Shown here in pieces: positions 9,803 through 18,801 of a stretch of DNA of 64,000 nucleotides. The notes below the pieces were generated by a model, which ran no database searches, was not told where the DNA came from, and saw only the letters and a list, made by a program, of their open reading frames with translations. The stretch's first letter is position 1. Every line of letters starts with the position of its first letter. Location of the stretch: the NCBI RefSeq assembly GCF_003670275.1, contig NZ_QXJF01000012.1, positions 27,350 through 91,349 of the forward strand, written 5' to 3'. Source of the DNA: Helicobacter labetoulli. GTDB lineage: Bacteria; Campylobacterota; Campylobacteria; Campylobacterales; Helicobacteraceae. The position numbers were made by a program, and so were the translations under genes.

Positions 9803-10671
9803 GAAAAATATTCATCCAGTGTTTTTTGGGAGCGTAGCCACGGCCGATATACCATTTTTTTTGTCTTGCAATAACGACAAAAAGGTACGGGTCTTGCAAG
9901 AAAATCTAAAATTTTCTCATATGTAATACCATCTTGATAAATGTCAATATAATCCTCCGGTGTTTGCTTAAGATTTTGAGAAAACTTCTCATTGAAGATA
10001 TTAATATACGCCAATGGTGGACAAGGATATATCTTTCCGTTATAGAGTTGAGTGCAAGCATTTGCCCTATGGCAATTCACAAAGCTTTCAAATGGTATAG
10101 ATTTGCCTTCTGGGTCAAGAGAAGTTTTGAAGCTGAGCTTCTCTACCTTTTCATCATTAAAAAATTCAAGCGCAACACCCTCTTCCTTACACTTATTCTT
10201 GATGGTTTCCCAATCAATGTCTATTGGATATTTTGTTGGGCGAATGTGTACTTTATTTACGCGAGCTGAATCCCAAAAATGCTGATTTTGTTTAGGGAGC
10301 AGAATGGCATTTGTAATCATATGTATTTCAGTATGGTGAAAATATTTTCTAACAATATTGAAATATGAGGAACATTGTTTATTGAGCAATGGTTCTCCAC
10401 CAAGAAGGTAAAATTCTCGTATCATTCCATTTGTAATGGATTGAAGTCTTTCTAAATCACGCTCAAAAACCTCTATATCGTAATATCCGGGCTTGGAGAG
10501 TTGGGAAAAATTATCACAACTATAACAATGGAGATTGCAATGATGTGCTAAATGCACACCTATGCTTTCTAAAAATGCCTGGGGTGTTATACGCTTGGCC
10601 TGATCAATAGTTAAATAACGGTCAAAATACTTCTGCTTGATGCGTGTTTTTAAATTGTTAAGTATGTTCAT
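9799..10671 (-). CDS. Radical SAM protein with SPASM-like C-terminus, unknown substrate
   Basis: The 290-residue protein has the radical SAM cluster motif CNLHCYSC (about residue 44, form Cx3Cx2C) and the SAM-binding GGEPLL. Further cysteines near the end (NACTQLYNGKIYPCP and FCRYCK) resemble a SPASM-type auxiliary cluster site. The start is the ATG at 10671, with AAAGGAG upstream; a longer reading exists but its extra N-terminus includes the poly-T tract and looks random. It is turned against both pab genes and lies between 64-bp direct repeats, so it is a recent insertion. It resembles the radical SAM gene at 41399 in the glycan region. Substrate is unknown. Confidence 0.8.
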   Translation of the reverse strand: MNILNNLKTRIKQKYFDRYLTIDQAKRITPQAFLESIGVHLAHHCNLHCYSCDNFSQLSKPGYYDIEVFERDLERLQSITNGMIREFYLLGGEPLLNKQCSSYFNIVRKYFHHTEIHMITNAILLPKQNQHFWDSARVNKVHIRPTKYPIDIDWETIKNKCKEEGVALEFFNDEKVEKLSFKTSLDPEGKSIPFESFVNCHRANACTQLYNGKIYPCPPLAYINIFNEKFSQNLKQTPEDYIDIYQDGITYEKILDFLARPVPFCRYCKTKKMVYRPWLRSQKTLDEYFS

Positions 10672-10766
10672 AGGGATAAAAAGCTCCTTTCTGTAGGCAA
10701 ATTTGTTGGATGGAAGCAAAAGACACTTTTTTTGTTGCACTTTTGCATTCCTCAATATGACCTTAC

Positions 10767-10779
10767 AAAAAAAAAAAAA
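10767..10779 (+). repeat. A13/T13 homopolymer upstream of the radical SAM gene
   Basis: Thirteen A residues (T on the coding strand of the radical SAM gene) stand about 95 bases before its start codon. A tract this long slips easily in replication. If the promoter lies next to it, tract length could tune expression, as described for T tracts in Helicobacter promoters. No clear -10 hexamer was identified, so this role is inference. Confidence 0.5.
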
Positions 10780-10812
10780 CGCATTGTTAACCGATGATAT
10801 ATAGCATTGTTG

Positions 10813-10876
10813 TTTGAAAAAGGCGGATAGAATCTTTTGTCTTAATTCCGTTCGTGGCGTGGTGCAGGTGAATCTG
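10813..10876 (+). repeat. 64-bp direct repeat, copy 2 (before pabA)
   Basis: This copy matches 9727-9790 exactly. Read in the pabBC frame it continues as VNLEQ and stops at TGA 10883-10885, overlapping the pabA ATG at 10882. That coupling is the arrangement expected for an uninterrupted pabB-pabA operon, so this copy probably marks the original 3' end of pabBC, now cut off from the gene body. Confidence 0.95.
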
Positions 10877-10881
10877 GAGCA

Positions 10882-11508
10882 ATGAGACAAGATGGTAATA
10901 AGCGAGAGAATAAGATGAAAAACAACATAGCAAAAGGCAGGTTTTCACACAAAAAGGTGTTAATCATTGATAACTACGACTCTTTTACTTACAATATCGT
11001 GTATTTGCTCTCAACCCTTGGGATTAAGCCTCAAATTGTGCCAAATGACACGCCGCTCTCACATCTTAAAAAACTTATCTTTTCTCATCTTATCATCTCA
11101 CCCGGTCCTAGCCACCCACTAGATTCTGGTGTGTGCTTGGAGGCGATTAAAACCTTTGCTCAAACGCATAAGATTCTAGGGATTTGCTTGGGACATCAAT
11201 GTATCGCTCAAGCCTTTGGCGGAGAAGTTATCTCAATGCCAAATCCAACTCACGCAAAGAGTGCAGGGCTACATTTTGTGCCAAATCCTTTGTTTGAGGG
11301 TATTCCTCAAGGCATACAAGTAGCACTCTATCATTCACTTTATGTAAGCAAACTTGGGGAGTGTGAAGCATTGGGGTATAGTGAGCATAATGTGCTTATG
11401 GTTCTTAAGGCAAAGGGCTATGACTGCTATGGTGTGCAGTTTCACCCCGAATCTATCTTGCAGCAAAAGGGTAAAAGGCTTATGAAAAATTTTCTAGCTC
11501 TAGATTGA
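10882..11508 (+). CDS. pabA: Aminodeoxychorismate synthase glutamine amidotransferase component
   Basis: The 208-residue class I glutamine amidotransferase has LIIDNYDSFTYN at the N-terminus, the nucleophile cysteine in GICLGHQCIAQAFGG and the histidine-glutamate pair in QFHPESIL. It supplies ammonia to PabB; trpG is the alternative name, but pairing with pabBC favours PABA synthesis. The start may be 10882 or the ATG at 10915; the extra 11 residues are not typical. The insertion upstream has separated it from pabBC, so it may now need its own promoter. Confidence 0.85.
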   Translation: MRQDGNKRENKMKNNIAKGRFSHKKVLIIDNYDSFTYNIVYLLSTLGIKPQIVPNDTPLSHLKKLIFSHLIISPGPSHPLDSGVCLEAIKTFAQTHKILGICLGHQCIAQAFGGEVISMPNPTHAKSAGLHFVPNPLFEGIPQGIQVALYHSLYVSKLGECEALGYSEHNVLMVLKAKGYDCYGVQFHPESILQQKGKRLMKNFLALD

Positions 11509-11653
11509 TAAGCAAAAAAAAGTGTGGCAAATGAGTATTGTGATTGCAAGGGTTTATGATGCTTTTTAAATGTTTGTTACCAAAAAGGATATGTTAAAAA
11601 ATATACAAAGATACAATGGGTAAAATAATATTTTCATTTTTGCAAAGATAGTG

Positions 11654-11659
11654 TATCAT
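11654..11659 (+). promoter_or_regulatory. Possible extended -10 element of the fdh locus
   Basis: TATCAT directly preceded by TG lies 59 bases before the first gene of the formate dehydrogenase locus. The 209-base gap is AT-rich with T runs upstream. I saw no FNR-type TTGAT-N4-ATCAA site and no convincing regulator palindrome here. Confidence 0.35.
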
Positions 11660-11717
11660 TTCGCCTTAGAAAACAGCAAACAAACAACTTACAACAAATA
11701 AGCTCAGGATAAGGATA

Positions 11718-13238
11718 ATGACACAACACACAGAAATGGCTTTGAACGCACAAGAAGTGGAGATTCTGCACGAGTGTGATGAGCTGACCCTTGATTTTAC
11801 CTCACTCAATAAAGATTCTATAAGCGTTATTGCTCCGCAATGTGTGGTGATAGGCTATGGGGATTTATGCGATGCGTTTTTGTCTCTTTGCGTGGAAAAA
11901 GAGCATTCTTATGTTTTGGAAGTCTCACAGCTTTTACCGCAGGATTTTGTGAGTTTAAAGGGGCATTTGGGAGCTTTTAGCTTACGATTTAAAAATGCTA
12001 ATGGCGAGATAGAAAGTCTTCAAACCGCACAGGTTGTATGTTTTGCTCCGCTTGATTTGCCTGAATGCAAGGGTGTGCATAAGCCAAATATGTATGAGAG
12101 TGCCGAGCAAATGCTACAAGCTCTTTTGGGATTTTGTGGAGAGCAGGGCTATGAGAGGAATATTATTTTTAACCCTACACATTGTCAATTTCAGCTAAGA
12201 CGCCCTTTGGCAAATGGGGAGAGCGTATGTCATAGTTGCGTGGATGTATGCCCAACTATTGGTATCACAAGTGATAAAAACGCTAGAATCTTAGAGCTTT
12301 CAGCGATTGATTGTATCGCGTGTGGGCGATGTGTGAGTGTCTGCCCCACAGGGAGTGTGCAGCGGCAGGGCGATGGGCTAGAGGCTTTTACTTATAAGGC
12401 GAGATTGTATAAGGGCTATATTCCGCTTGTGGTGGGAAGAGAAGTCTTTGAGAGTAGTGAGTTTATAGAGAATCTTAAGATTCTAAAAGAGCAAAATCCC
12501 CTTATCCTGCCTTTTGTATTGAGTGTGCCAGATATGCTAAATAGTGTGTATTTTTTGACATTGTTGCAAGAGAGTGGCTCTCCTATCATTCTATACACTC
12601 CACTTGGCGAACACACAAATGCCGATAAAGATTCTATAAATGAAATATATCAAAGAATTTTTTCTTCAATAGCCATTATGGAGCTTAGCGAGATAGATGA
12701 TATATCTATATTAAAGCCCCTGCCACAAAGCCACTATATCTATACGCCAAGGGAAAATGAGAATAGCAAAGACATATTTGCCGAGAGAATGCGATTTTGG
12801 GTAAAGCAAGAGAGCTATGGTAAGGTTAAGATTCAAGGCTTTGGGATTTTGGGGATTAATGCCGAGCAATGCACTTTATGTCTTAGCTGTGTGGAGGCGT
12901 GTAATACAAAGGCATTAGTCAATAATCAAAGTCGTTTTGAGCTTTTGTATAAACCTGCCCTTTGCACGGATTGCGGATATTGTGTAGCAAGCTGTGCGGA
13001 GCAGGTGCTAAGTTTAGAATCTTCTAGTCTAGTATTAGAAGAGAAAAGTTTTGCTTACACACCTATTGCGAGTGATGAGCCTTTTAGATGTGTGGAGTGT
13101 GATAAGGTATTTGCCACACAAAAAAGTATCAATAAGATTAAGCAGATTCTAATGCCTAGCTTTGGCAATGATAGCTTAAAGCTTAGGACTTTAGAATGCT
13201 GTGCTGATTGCAAAGTGAAAGTTATGTTTGAAGGATAA
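11718..13238 (+). CDS. Polyferredoxin (4Fe-4S) of the formate dehydrogenase locus
   Basis: The 506-residue protein has four ferredoxin-type clusters: CHSCVDVCPTIGI and CIACGRCVSVCPTG near residues 172-215, and CTLCLSCVEACNTKAL and CTDCGYCVASCAEQ near 380-430. Two more CxxC pairs (CVECDK, CCADCK) are at the end. No signal peptide or membrane segment is seen, so it is probably cytoplasmic. It heads the fdh gene run in Helicobacter/Campylobacter-like order. A role in electron transfer or FDH maturation fits, but it is not proven. Confidence 0.75.
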   Translation: MTQHTEMALNAQEVEILHECDELTLDFTSLNKDSISVIAPQCVVIGYGDLCDAFLSLCVEKEHSYVLEVSQLLPQDFVSLKGHLGAFSLRFKNANGEIESLQTAQVVCFAPLDLPECKGVHKPNMYESAEQMLQALLGFCGEQGYERNIIFNPTHCQFQLRRPLANGESVCHSCVDVCPTIGITSDKNARILELSAIDCIACGRCVSVCPTGSVQRQGDGLEAFTYKARLYKGYIPLVVGREVFESSEFIENLKILKEQNPLILPFVLSVPDMLNSVYFLTLLQESGSPIILYTPLGEHTNADKDSINEIYQRIFSSIAIMELSEIDDISILKPLPQSHYIYTPRENENSKDIFAERMRFWVKQESYGKVKIQGFGILGINAEQCTLCLSCVEACNTKALVNNQSRFELLYKPALCTDCGYCVASCAEQVLSLESSSLVLEEKSFAYTPIASDEPFRCVECDKVFATQKSINKIKQILMPSFGNDSLKLRTLECCADCKVKVMFEG

Positions 13239-13240
13239 AA

Positions 13241-13921
13241 ATGACACAAGGTAGCGTAGAATCTTTGGCAAAAGCAAGGGCGTTGTATTATGACTTTTTT
13301 GCAGGTTTATTTTTGTATGAGTTGTTGAGTGAGCGTGGTAGTGTGCTTTTAGAACAGCTAAGAATCTTAAAGGAAAATCCGCTCAATGAAAGTGATAAAG
13401 TGCATTTTGAGCTTTTAGAAAGTGAAATAACACACAAAGGCATAAAAGGGCTACTTGATGAATATACACGAACTTTTATTTTGCCCTTTGATGTTCCTTT
13501 GCCAAACACACCTTTGCCTCAAAGAAAAAGGCGAGATTCTAACGAGCTAGAATCTAATATACATTCCCAGAGTGTAGGGCGTGTAATGCTTTATCTCTCA
13601 CATTATACTGAGGGCTGTTTAAATGGTAAATCCCTGCTAAAGGCACGAGGACTAACTAAGCAAAGCACCTTTAGACTTAATAGCAAAGAGTGTAAAGAGA
13701 GCGAGGAGCATTTGGGATTTTTACTCTTGCTTATGCGACATCTTTTGTTGTCAAATGATGAGAATGATAAAAGTTTAAGCATAGAAGTGGCAAATGAGCT
13801 TGTGTTGCCTTTGGGCGAGTATGTAAGCAAAGCATTACAACAAAGGGAGGATTTGAGCTATTATTCTAGTGTAGGAGAGTTGCTAAAAAGCTTTTTGCAG
13901 GTAGAATCTGCCTTGCTCTAA
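13241..13921 (+). CDS. TorD-like molybdoenzyme chaperone
   Basis: The 226-residue, mostly helical protein lies between the polyferredoxin and the FDH structural genes, with the helical spread and length of TorD/DmsD family chaperones, including the central FILPFDVPLPNT stretch. Such chaperones bind Tat signals of molybdenum enzymes and guard cofactor insertion. FdhA carries a Tat signal, so it is the likely client. The family call rests on context and weak sequence resemblance. Confidence 0.65.
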   Translation: MTQGSVESLAKARALYYDFFAGLFLYELLSERGSVLLEQLRILKENPLNESDKVHFELLESEITHKGIKGLLDEYTRTFILPFDVPLPNTPLPQRKRRDSNELESNIHSQSVGRVMLYLSHYTEGCLNGKSLLKARGLTKQSTFRLNSKECKESEEHLGFLLLLMRHLLLSNDENDKSLSIEVANELVLPLGEYVSKALQQREDLSYYSSVGELLKSFLQVESALL

Positions 13922-14036
13922 AGTGGGGTAGTGCCAAGTCGCAATGGAATATGTATAAGTGGTAGGCTGATTTGAGCTTTTAGTCTTAAAAGTTCAAATG
14001 GGTTTATCCCAAAAGTCAAAAAGCAAAGGAGGCTCT

Positions 14037-14252
14037 ATGAGTAAAACGCAAGAAGACAATCAATCAAGGCGTAAGTTTTTAAAAACTGCCGGGATTGGTG
14101 GTGCTGTGGTTGCGATAGGCTCCCTTAGTTTGAATGGATGTTCTGGAGAACATAAACAAAAAGAAGTCATCAAGGGCAAAAGCAAAAAGCAAGAGATTCT
14201 GTATCGCAGTGATACGCAGTATTGGCAGACATATTTTTCCGTTGCCAAATAA
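14037..14252 (+). CDS. Small Tat-signal protein of the formate dehydrogenase region
   Basis: This 71-residue protein has a twin-arginine signal (SRRKFLKTAGIGGAVVAIG) followed by LNGCSGE, which could also be a lipoprotein-type cysteine, and a short lysine-rich tail. It matches the small Tat-target protein found beside fdhA in other proteobacteria. The ATG at 14037 is taken because AAAGGAGG precedes it; 13 more codons upstream are open but lack such a site. Its function is unknown; it may help FdhA export or assembly. Confidence 0.8.
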   Translation: MSKTQEDNQSRRKFLKTAGIGGAVVAIGSLSLNGCSGEHKQKEVIKGKSKKQEILYRSDTQYWQTYFSVAK

Positions 14253-14268
14253 CACATAAGGAGTGAAA

Positions 14269-17088
14269 ATGAGTGAAGTGAATGAAAGACGCAACGCAAG
14301 ACGCTCGTTCCTTAAGCTTTCCGCATTGGCTTCTGTGGCTGGTGTGAGTAGTGCTTTTGGGAATGAGAGTGAGCGTGTTATTAGAAAGGCAAGTGAGGCG
14401 GAGCTAAAGGAGCGTTATCCTAATGCAAAACGCGTAAAGACAATATGCACACACTGCTCTGTGGGCTGTGGGATTATCGCTGAAGTGCAAGATGGCGTGT
14501 GGGTGCGTCAAGAAGTCGCCCAAGATCACCCCATTTCACTTGGCGGACACTGCTGCAAGGGTGCGGATTTGATTGATAGGGCAAGAAGTGAGACGCGTTT
14601 GCGTTATCCACTTGAAAAAGTCAATGGTAAATGGGAACGCACAAATTGGGATAGTGCGATGGATAAAATCGCTTCAAAATTAAGCAAGATTCGTGAAGAG
14701 AGCGGACCTGATGCGGTAATGTGGATAGGAAGTGCGAAGCTCTCAAACGAACAAGCTTATTATTTGCGTAAGTTTTCTGCGTTTTTTGGGACAAATAACC
14801 TAGATCACTGCAATCGCGTTTGACACTCCCCAACAGTCGCCGGTGTGGCGAATACATTTGGATTTGGTGGAATGTCAAACCATATTGCTGATATGATGTT
14901 TTCAAAATACATCTTTATTATCGGTGCAAATCCTGCAGTGAATCACCCTGTGTCTATGGTGCATATTTTGCGTGCCAAAGAGGCTGGAGCGAAAATTGTT
15001 GTTGTAGATCCGCATTTTAGTAAGACTGCGGCAAAGGCTGATGAGTATCATAGAATCCGAAGTGGGACTGATATTGCCCTTGTGTATGGTATGCTTCATC
15101 ATATTATTAAAAATGACTTGCACGATAAGAAATTCTTGCAAGAGCGGATTTATGGCTATGAGGAAATCATCAAGGAAGCGATGAAAATGACGCCTGAAGA
15201 GGCAAGTAATATTACTGGGATTCCCGCTGATACAATCCGTCATATTGCTGAAGATATGGCAAAGGCAAAGCCTGCAAGCCTTATTTGGAATCAAGGGCTA
15301 ACACAGCACACAGTTGGCACAAGCAATACGCGGATTATGCCGATTTTACAGATGTTCTTAGGCAATATGGGTAAAAATGGCGGGGGTGTGAATATCCTAC
15401 GCGGACACGATAATGTGCAAGGAAGTTCAGATATGGCAGCAAACCCTGATGTCTTGCCCGGATATTATGCGTTAAATGAAGCCTCTTGGCGACATTTTGC
15501 AAAGCATTGGTATGTTGAATATGAATGGCTACTCTCACGCTTTAAAGATAAAAAGATGATGGAATCTAGCGGTTATGCACATTCTACTTGGAAGTTTGGT
15601 GTGCTAGAACCTGAAAATGCGGCAAACAATGGCGATACAATGTTGCGTGCATTGGTGGTTATTGGCACGGGTATGACTTCTGTATCCTTGCTTGATTTGC
15701 AAAAAAAAGCGATGGATAAGCTAGAGCTTGTGGTGTTTATTGATCCATATGTGAATGACTTAGCAATTTATAGTGATAGAGATAATGATTTATTCTTACT
15801 CCCTGCGGCTAGTCAAATGGAAAGCTCTGGTTCAGTAGCGGCAACAAATAGAAGCTATCAATGGCGTTCTAAGGTGATGGAGCCACTTTTTGAATGCAAG
15901 GAAGATCAAGAGATTCTCTTTGAGTTTGCTAAGCGGTTTGGATTCTTAGAAGAGTATCAAAGAAGCTTGTATGAGATTGCTAAAAAAGATGGGCGAAGTG
16001 AATTTATATGGCCAGAAGATGCAACAACAGAGCTAACGCAAAGTATCCGCAGTATCGGTTTGCAAGGTATGAGTCCCAAAAGGCTAAAAGCACACCAAGA
16101 AAATTGGCATATGTTTGATAAGGTAACACTGGAAGGTAAGGGTCCATTTAAGGGCGAGTATTATGGGTTGCCTTGGCCTTGCTGGAGTGATAAACACCCC
16201 GGAACACCGGTATTTTATAATGATACCATTCCTGTTATGCGTGGTGGTATGGGCTTTAGGGTGAATTGGGGCGATACCTCTCCAGATGGGAAAAGTATGT
16301 TTTCAGCGCGTTCATTGCCCAGCTCTAAAATCGCCGGACATCCGCCTGTGAGTGCAGCAAATGCTGAATCTTTAGGCTTAAAATTAAGTGCCGAAGAGAA
16401 AAAGGCGGTTGAAGGTAGCACTTATGCTCTTGGCTTTGGTAATAATATTTTAGCTGAAAAGGCACTTGAAGCAGGACTTTGTCCTTATGGTAATGGAAGA
16501 GCTAGGGCGGTTGTGTGGAATTGGTATGATAAGATTCCATTACATCGTGAGCCTATCCACTCTGTGCGTGGGGATTTGGTGGATAAATATCCTAACTTCC
16601 CAGATAAGCCAAATCATTTTAGGGCAAATATCAAATACCGCTCACGACAGATTGAAAAAGATTGGGTAAAAGAATTCCCTATCAATATGCTAAGTGGGCG
16701 TTTAGTCTCACATATGGGAACAGGGACAGAAACGCGAAGTGCAAAGTATTTGGCTGAAGTGCATAGTGAAATGTTTGTTGAGATTCACCCCGATAAAGCT
16801 TTTGAGCTAGGTATTAAAGATGGTGATATGGTGTGGGTGTATGGCACAATGGATACTCGTGCATTGATTAAGGCTAAACTCTCATATCGTGTTGATGTCA
16901 ATAGTGTGTGGATGCCTCAAAACTTCTCTGGGCTTGATCAAGGGCAAAGTCGCCTTGATAAATATCCAGAAGGCACGGCTGCTTATGCAATCGGTGAATC
17001 TGCAAATATGATTTCAAGCTATGGATTTGACTATAACACAGCTTGTCCGGAGACAAAATGCGGATTATGCCGCATTGAGAAAGCGTAG
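14269..17088 (+). CDS. fdhA: Formate dehydrogenase large subunit, selenocysteine-containing
   Basis: The gene is read as one 939-residue protein through UGA at 14821-14823 (residue 185 = selenocysteine). Evidence: the residues around it (CNRV-U-HSPTVAGVANTF) are the active-site motif of FDH, and both halves continue in the same frame. A Tat signal (RRSFLKLSALA) and a 4Fe-4S site (CTHCSVGCG...CCKGAD) start the protein; the molybdopterin domains follow and the end is CPETKCGLCRIEKA. It oxidises formate in the periplasm, passing electrons to FdhB and FdhC. ATG 14269 fits AAGGAG better than the upstream GTG. It must not be split into two genes. Confidence 0.95.
14821..14851 (+). other. UGA selenocysteine codon with SECIS hairpin
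   Basis: After the UGA, TCGCC (14837-14841) and GGCGA (14847-14851) form a perfect 5-bp stem around the loop GGTGT. The GGU in the loop starts 21 bases after the U of UGA, the same distance as in E. coli fdhF, where SelB reads it. The cell must therefore have selA, selB, selC and selD elsewhere; none is in this window. Confidence 0.85.
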
Positions 17089-17099
17089 GGAGGTAGGCG

Positions 17100-17735
17100 A
17101 TGAGTGATACTTTATTAAAAACGGGCTTAAATGATCTTGGACACGCAAGAATCAAGTTTTATTGCGATGATAATCGCTGTATTGACTGCCACGGCTGTGA
17201 TGTAGCGTGTAAGGAAGCTCACCACTTGCCTGTGGGGATTAATAGAAGACGCGTTGTAACGCTCAATGATGGGATTGAAGGTGCGGAAAAATCTATATCA
17301 ATTGCTTGTATGCATTGTGCTGATGCACCTTGTGCAAAAGTCTGCCCTGTGGATTGCTTCTATATCCGTGCAGATGGCATTGTGTTGCACGATAAGAAAA
17401 CTTGCATTGGCTGTGGATATTGCCTTTATGCTTGTCCTTTTGGTGCGCCGCAATTCCCCAAATCTGATGTATTTGGCTCACGCGGCTCAATGGATAAATG
17501 CACATTCTGTGCTGGTGGTCCTGAAGAGACAAATAGCGAAGAAGAATATCGCCTATATGGGCAAAATCGCATTGCTGAGGGCAAAGTCCCTGCGTGTGCG
17601 GCGATGTGTTCTACAAAGGCACTTTTAGCAGGTGGAAGTGATGATGTAAGTGCCATTATCCGTGAGCGTGCTTTGAAAAAAGGGCTAGATCCTGCAAGGA
17701 CACCGCATACTTGGCAAAAAGCCTATGGTGATTAA
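17100..17735 (+). CDS. fdhB: Formate dehydrogenase iron-sulfur subunit
   Basis: The 211-residue protein has the four-cluster pattern of FDH beta subunits: CIDCHGCDVACKEAHH near residue 25, CMHCADAPCAKVCPVDCF near 70, CIGCGYCLYACPFGAP near 105 and the later CTFC...CAAMCSTKAL. It wires FdhA to the membrane cytochrome. A GGGAGG site precedes the ATG 11 bases after fdhA. Unlike some FdhN beta subunits it has no C-terminal membrane anchor. Confidence 0.92.
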   Translation: MSDTLLKTGLNDLGHARIKFYCDDNRCIDCHGCDVACKEAHHLPVGINRRRVVTLNDGIEGAEKSISIACMHCADAPCAKVCPVDCFYIRADGIVLHDKKTCIGCGYCLYACPFGAPQFPKSDVFGSRGSMDKCTFCAGGPEETNSEEEYRLYGQNRIAEGKVPACAAMCSTKALLAGGSDDVSAIIRERALKKGLDPARTPHTWQKAYGD

Positions 17736-17752
17736 TCTATAAGGAGTGATGA

Positions 17753-18781
17753 ATGAAACATATCTTTATAGTATTGCTTGGGTGTGTGTTAAGTCTGCTT
17801 AATGCGTATGGTGCGGGAGATTCAGTGAGTGTGAGTGAGCCAAAGGGTGCGATTGAGTTTAAGACAAATACCGATATTTATGGCACGGCACAAATTGAGG
17901 CAATTAAGAATTGGGGCTTAGGCACAAACACAGCTGGGGTTATAGAATCTAGCGTTGTTGTAGGCAAGGGTGGGAGTATAGAGCCTCTCACTCACGGCAA
18001 AGATATTGGCGGGATTCGTGGCTGGAATGGTTTGGGAGAGCTTTTTACAATTTTGCAAGAGCAGTATTTTGCCCTTATCTTTTTGTTGATTGTGATTTTT
18101 GTGCCAATGGCGTTTTATGGGCATTATAAAATTGTTGGAAAGAGACATTATTCGCACGATAGCTTTTTGGTTGTTTTTACAAAATATAACATTATCGTGC
18201 ATTGGTGTGCAGCAGTGCCTTTTGTAATGCTCTGTCTCACTGGGCTTATGATGGTTTTTGGTGATAAGCTTGGTGGGGGTGCATTGATACGATTTGCAAG
18301 AGATGTGCATGGGTTTGCCACATTGTTTTTTGCTGTGTTTGGGACACTAATGTTTTTGATGTGGGCAAAAGATTGTCTGTTTAAATCCTATGATATTAAG
18401 TGGATGATGATTTTAGGCGGTTATTTAGATAAGGTTAATCGCGAAGTCCCCGCACATAAATTTAATGCCGGGCAAAAGATGTGGTTTTGGGTGGCTACAC
18501 TTGGTGGAGGCGTGATGGTTTTTACCGGTGCGGTTATGTTTTTCCAATGCACAGATATTAATACCTTGCGACTTATGGCGATTTTGCATAATGTGCTTGG
18601 TTTTGCTGTCATTGCTCTTTTGATAACGCATATTTATATGGCAGTCTTTGCCATTGAAGGTGCTATGGAATCTATCATCAATGGCAAAATGGGTGAGGAA
18701 GAACTCTCTATGCTTCATAGCCTTTATTACAAAGATTTAAAGGCTCAAGGTAAGCTAGATTCTATGCGGTTTAAACATTAA
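17753..18781 (+). CDS. fdhC: Formate dehydrogenase cytochrome b subunit
   Basis: The 342-residue protein has an N-terminal signal-like segment, a periplasmic stretch of about 90 residues and four or more membrane helices from about residue 100. Histidines in the helices (NIIVHWCAAVPF, DVHGFATLFF, ILHNVLGFAV, ITHIYMAVF) are the likely heme b ligands. It passes electrons from FdhB to menaquinone. The extra periplasmic N-terminal part is longer than in E. coli FdnI but usual in epsilonproteobacteria. Confidence 0.9.
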   Translation: MKHIFIVLLGCVLSLLNAYGAGDSVSVSEPKGAIEFKTNTDIYGTAQIEAIKNWGLGTNTAGVIESSVVVGKGGSIEPLTHGKDIGGIRGWNGLGELFTILQEQYFALIFLLIVIFVPMAFYGHYKIVGKRHYSHDSFLVVFTKYNIIVHWCAAVPFVMLCLTGLMMVFGDKLGGGALIRFARDVHGFATLFFAVFGTLMFLMWAKDCLFKSYDIKWMMILGGYLDKVNREVPAHKFNAGQKMWFWVATLGGGVMVFTGAVMFFQCTDINTLRLMAILHNVLGFAVIALLITHIYMAVFAIEGAMESIINGKMGEEELSMLHSLYYKDLKAQGKLDSMRFKH

Positions 18782-18801
18782 GGGCTTGTGCCACAAAAAG
18801 A

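Noticed and set aside
14263..17088. Two separate FDH genes split at 14823
   Set aside because: The break is a UGA inside the FDH active-site motif, followed by a SECIS hairpin at the expected distance, in one frame.
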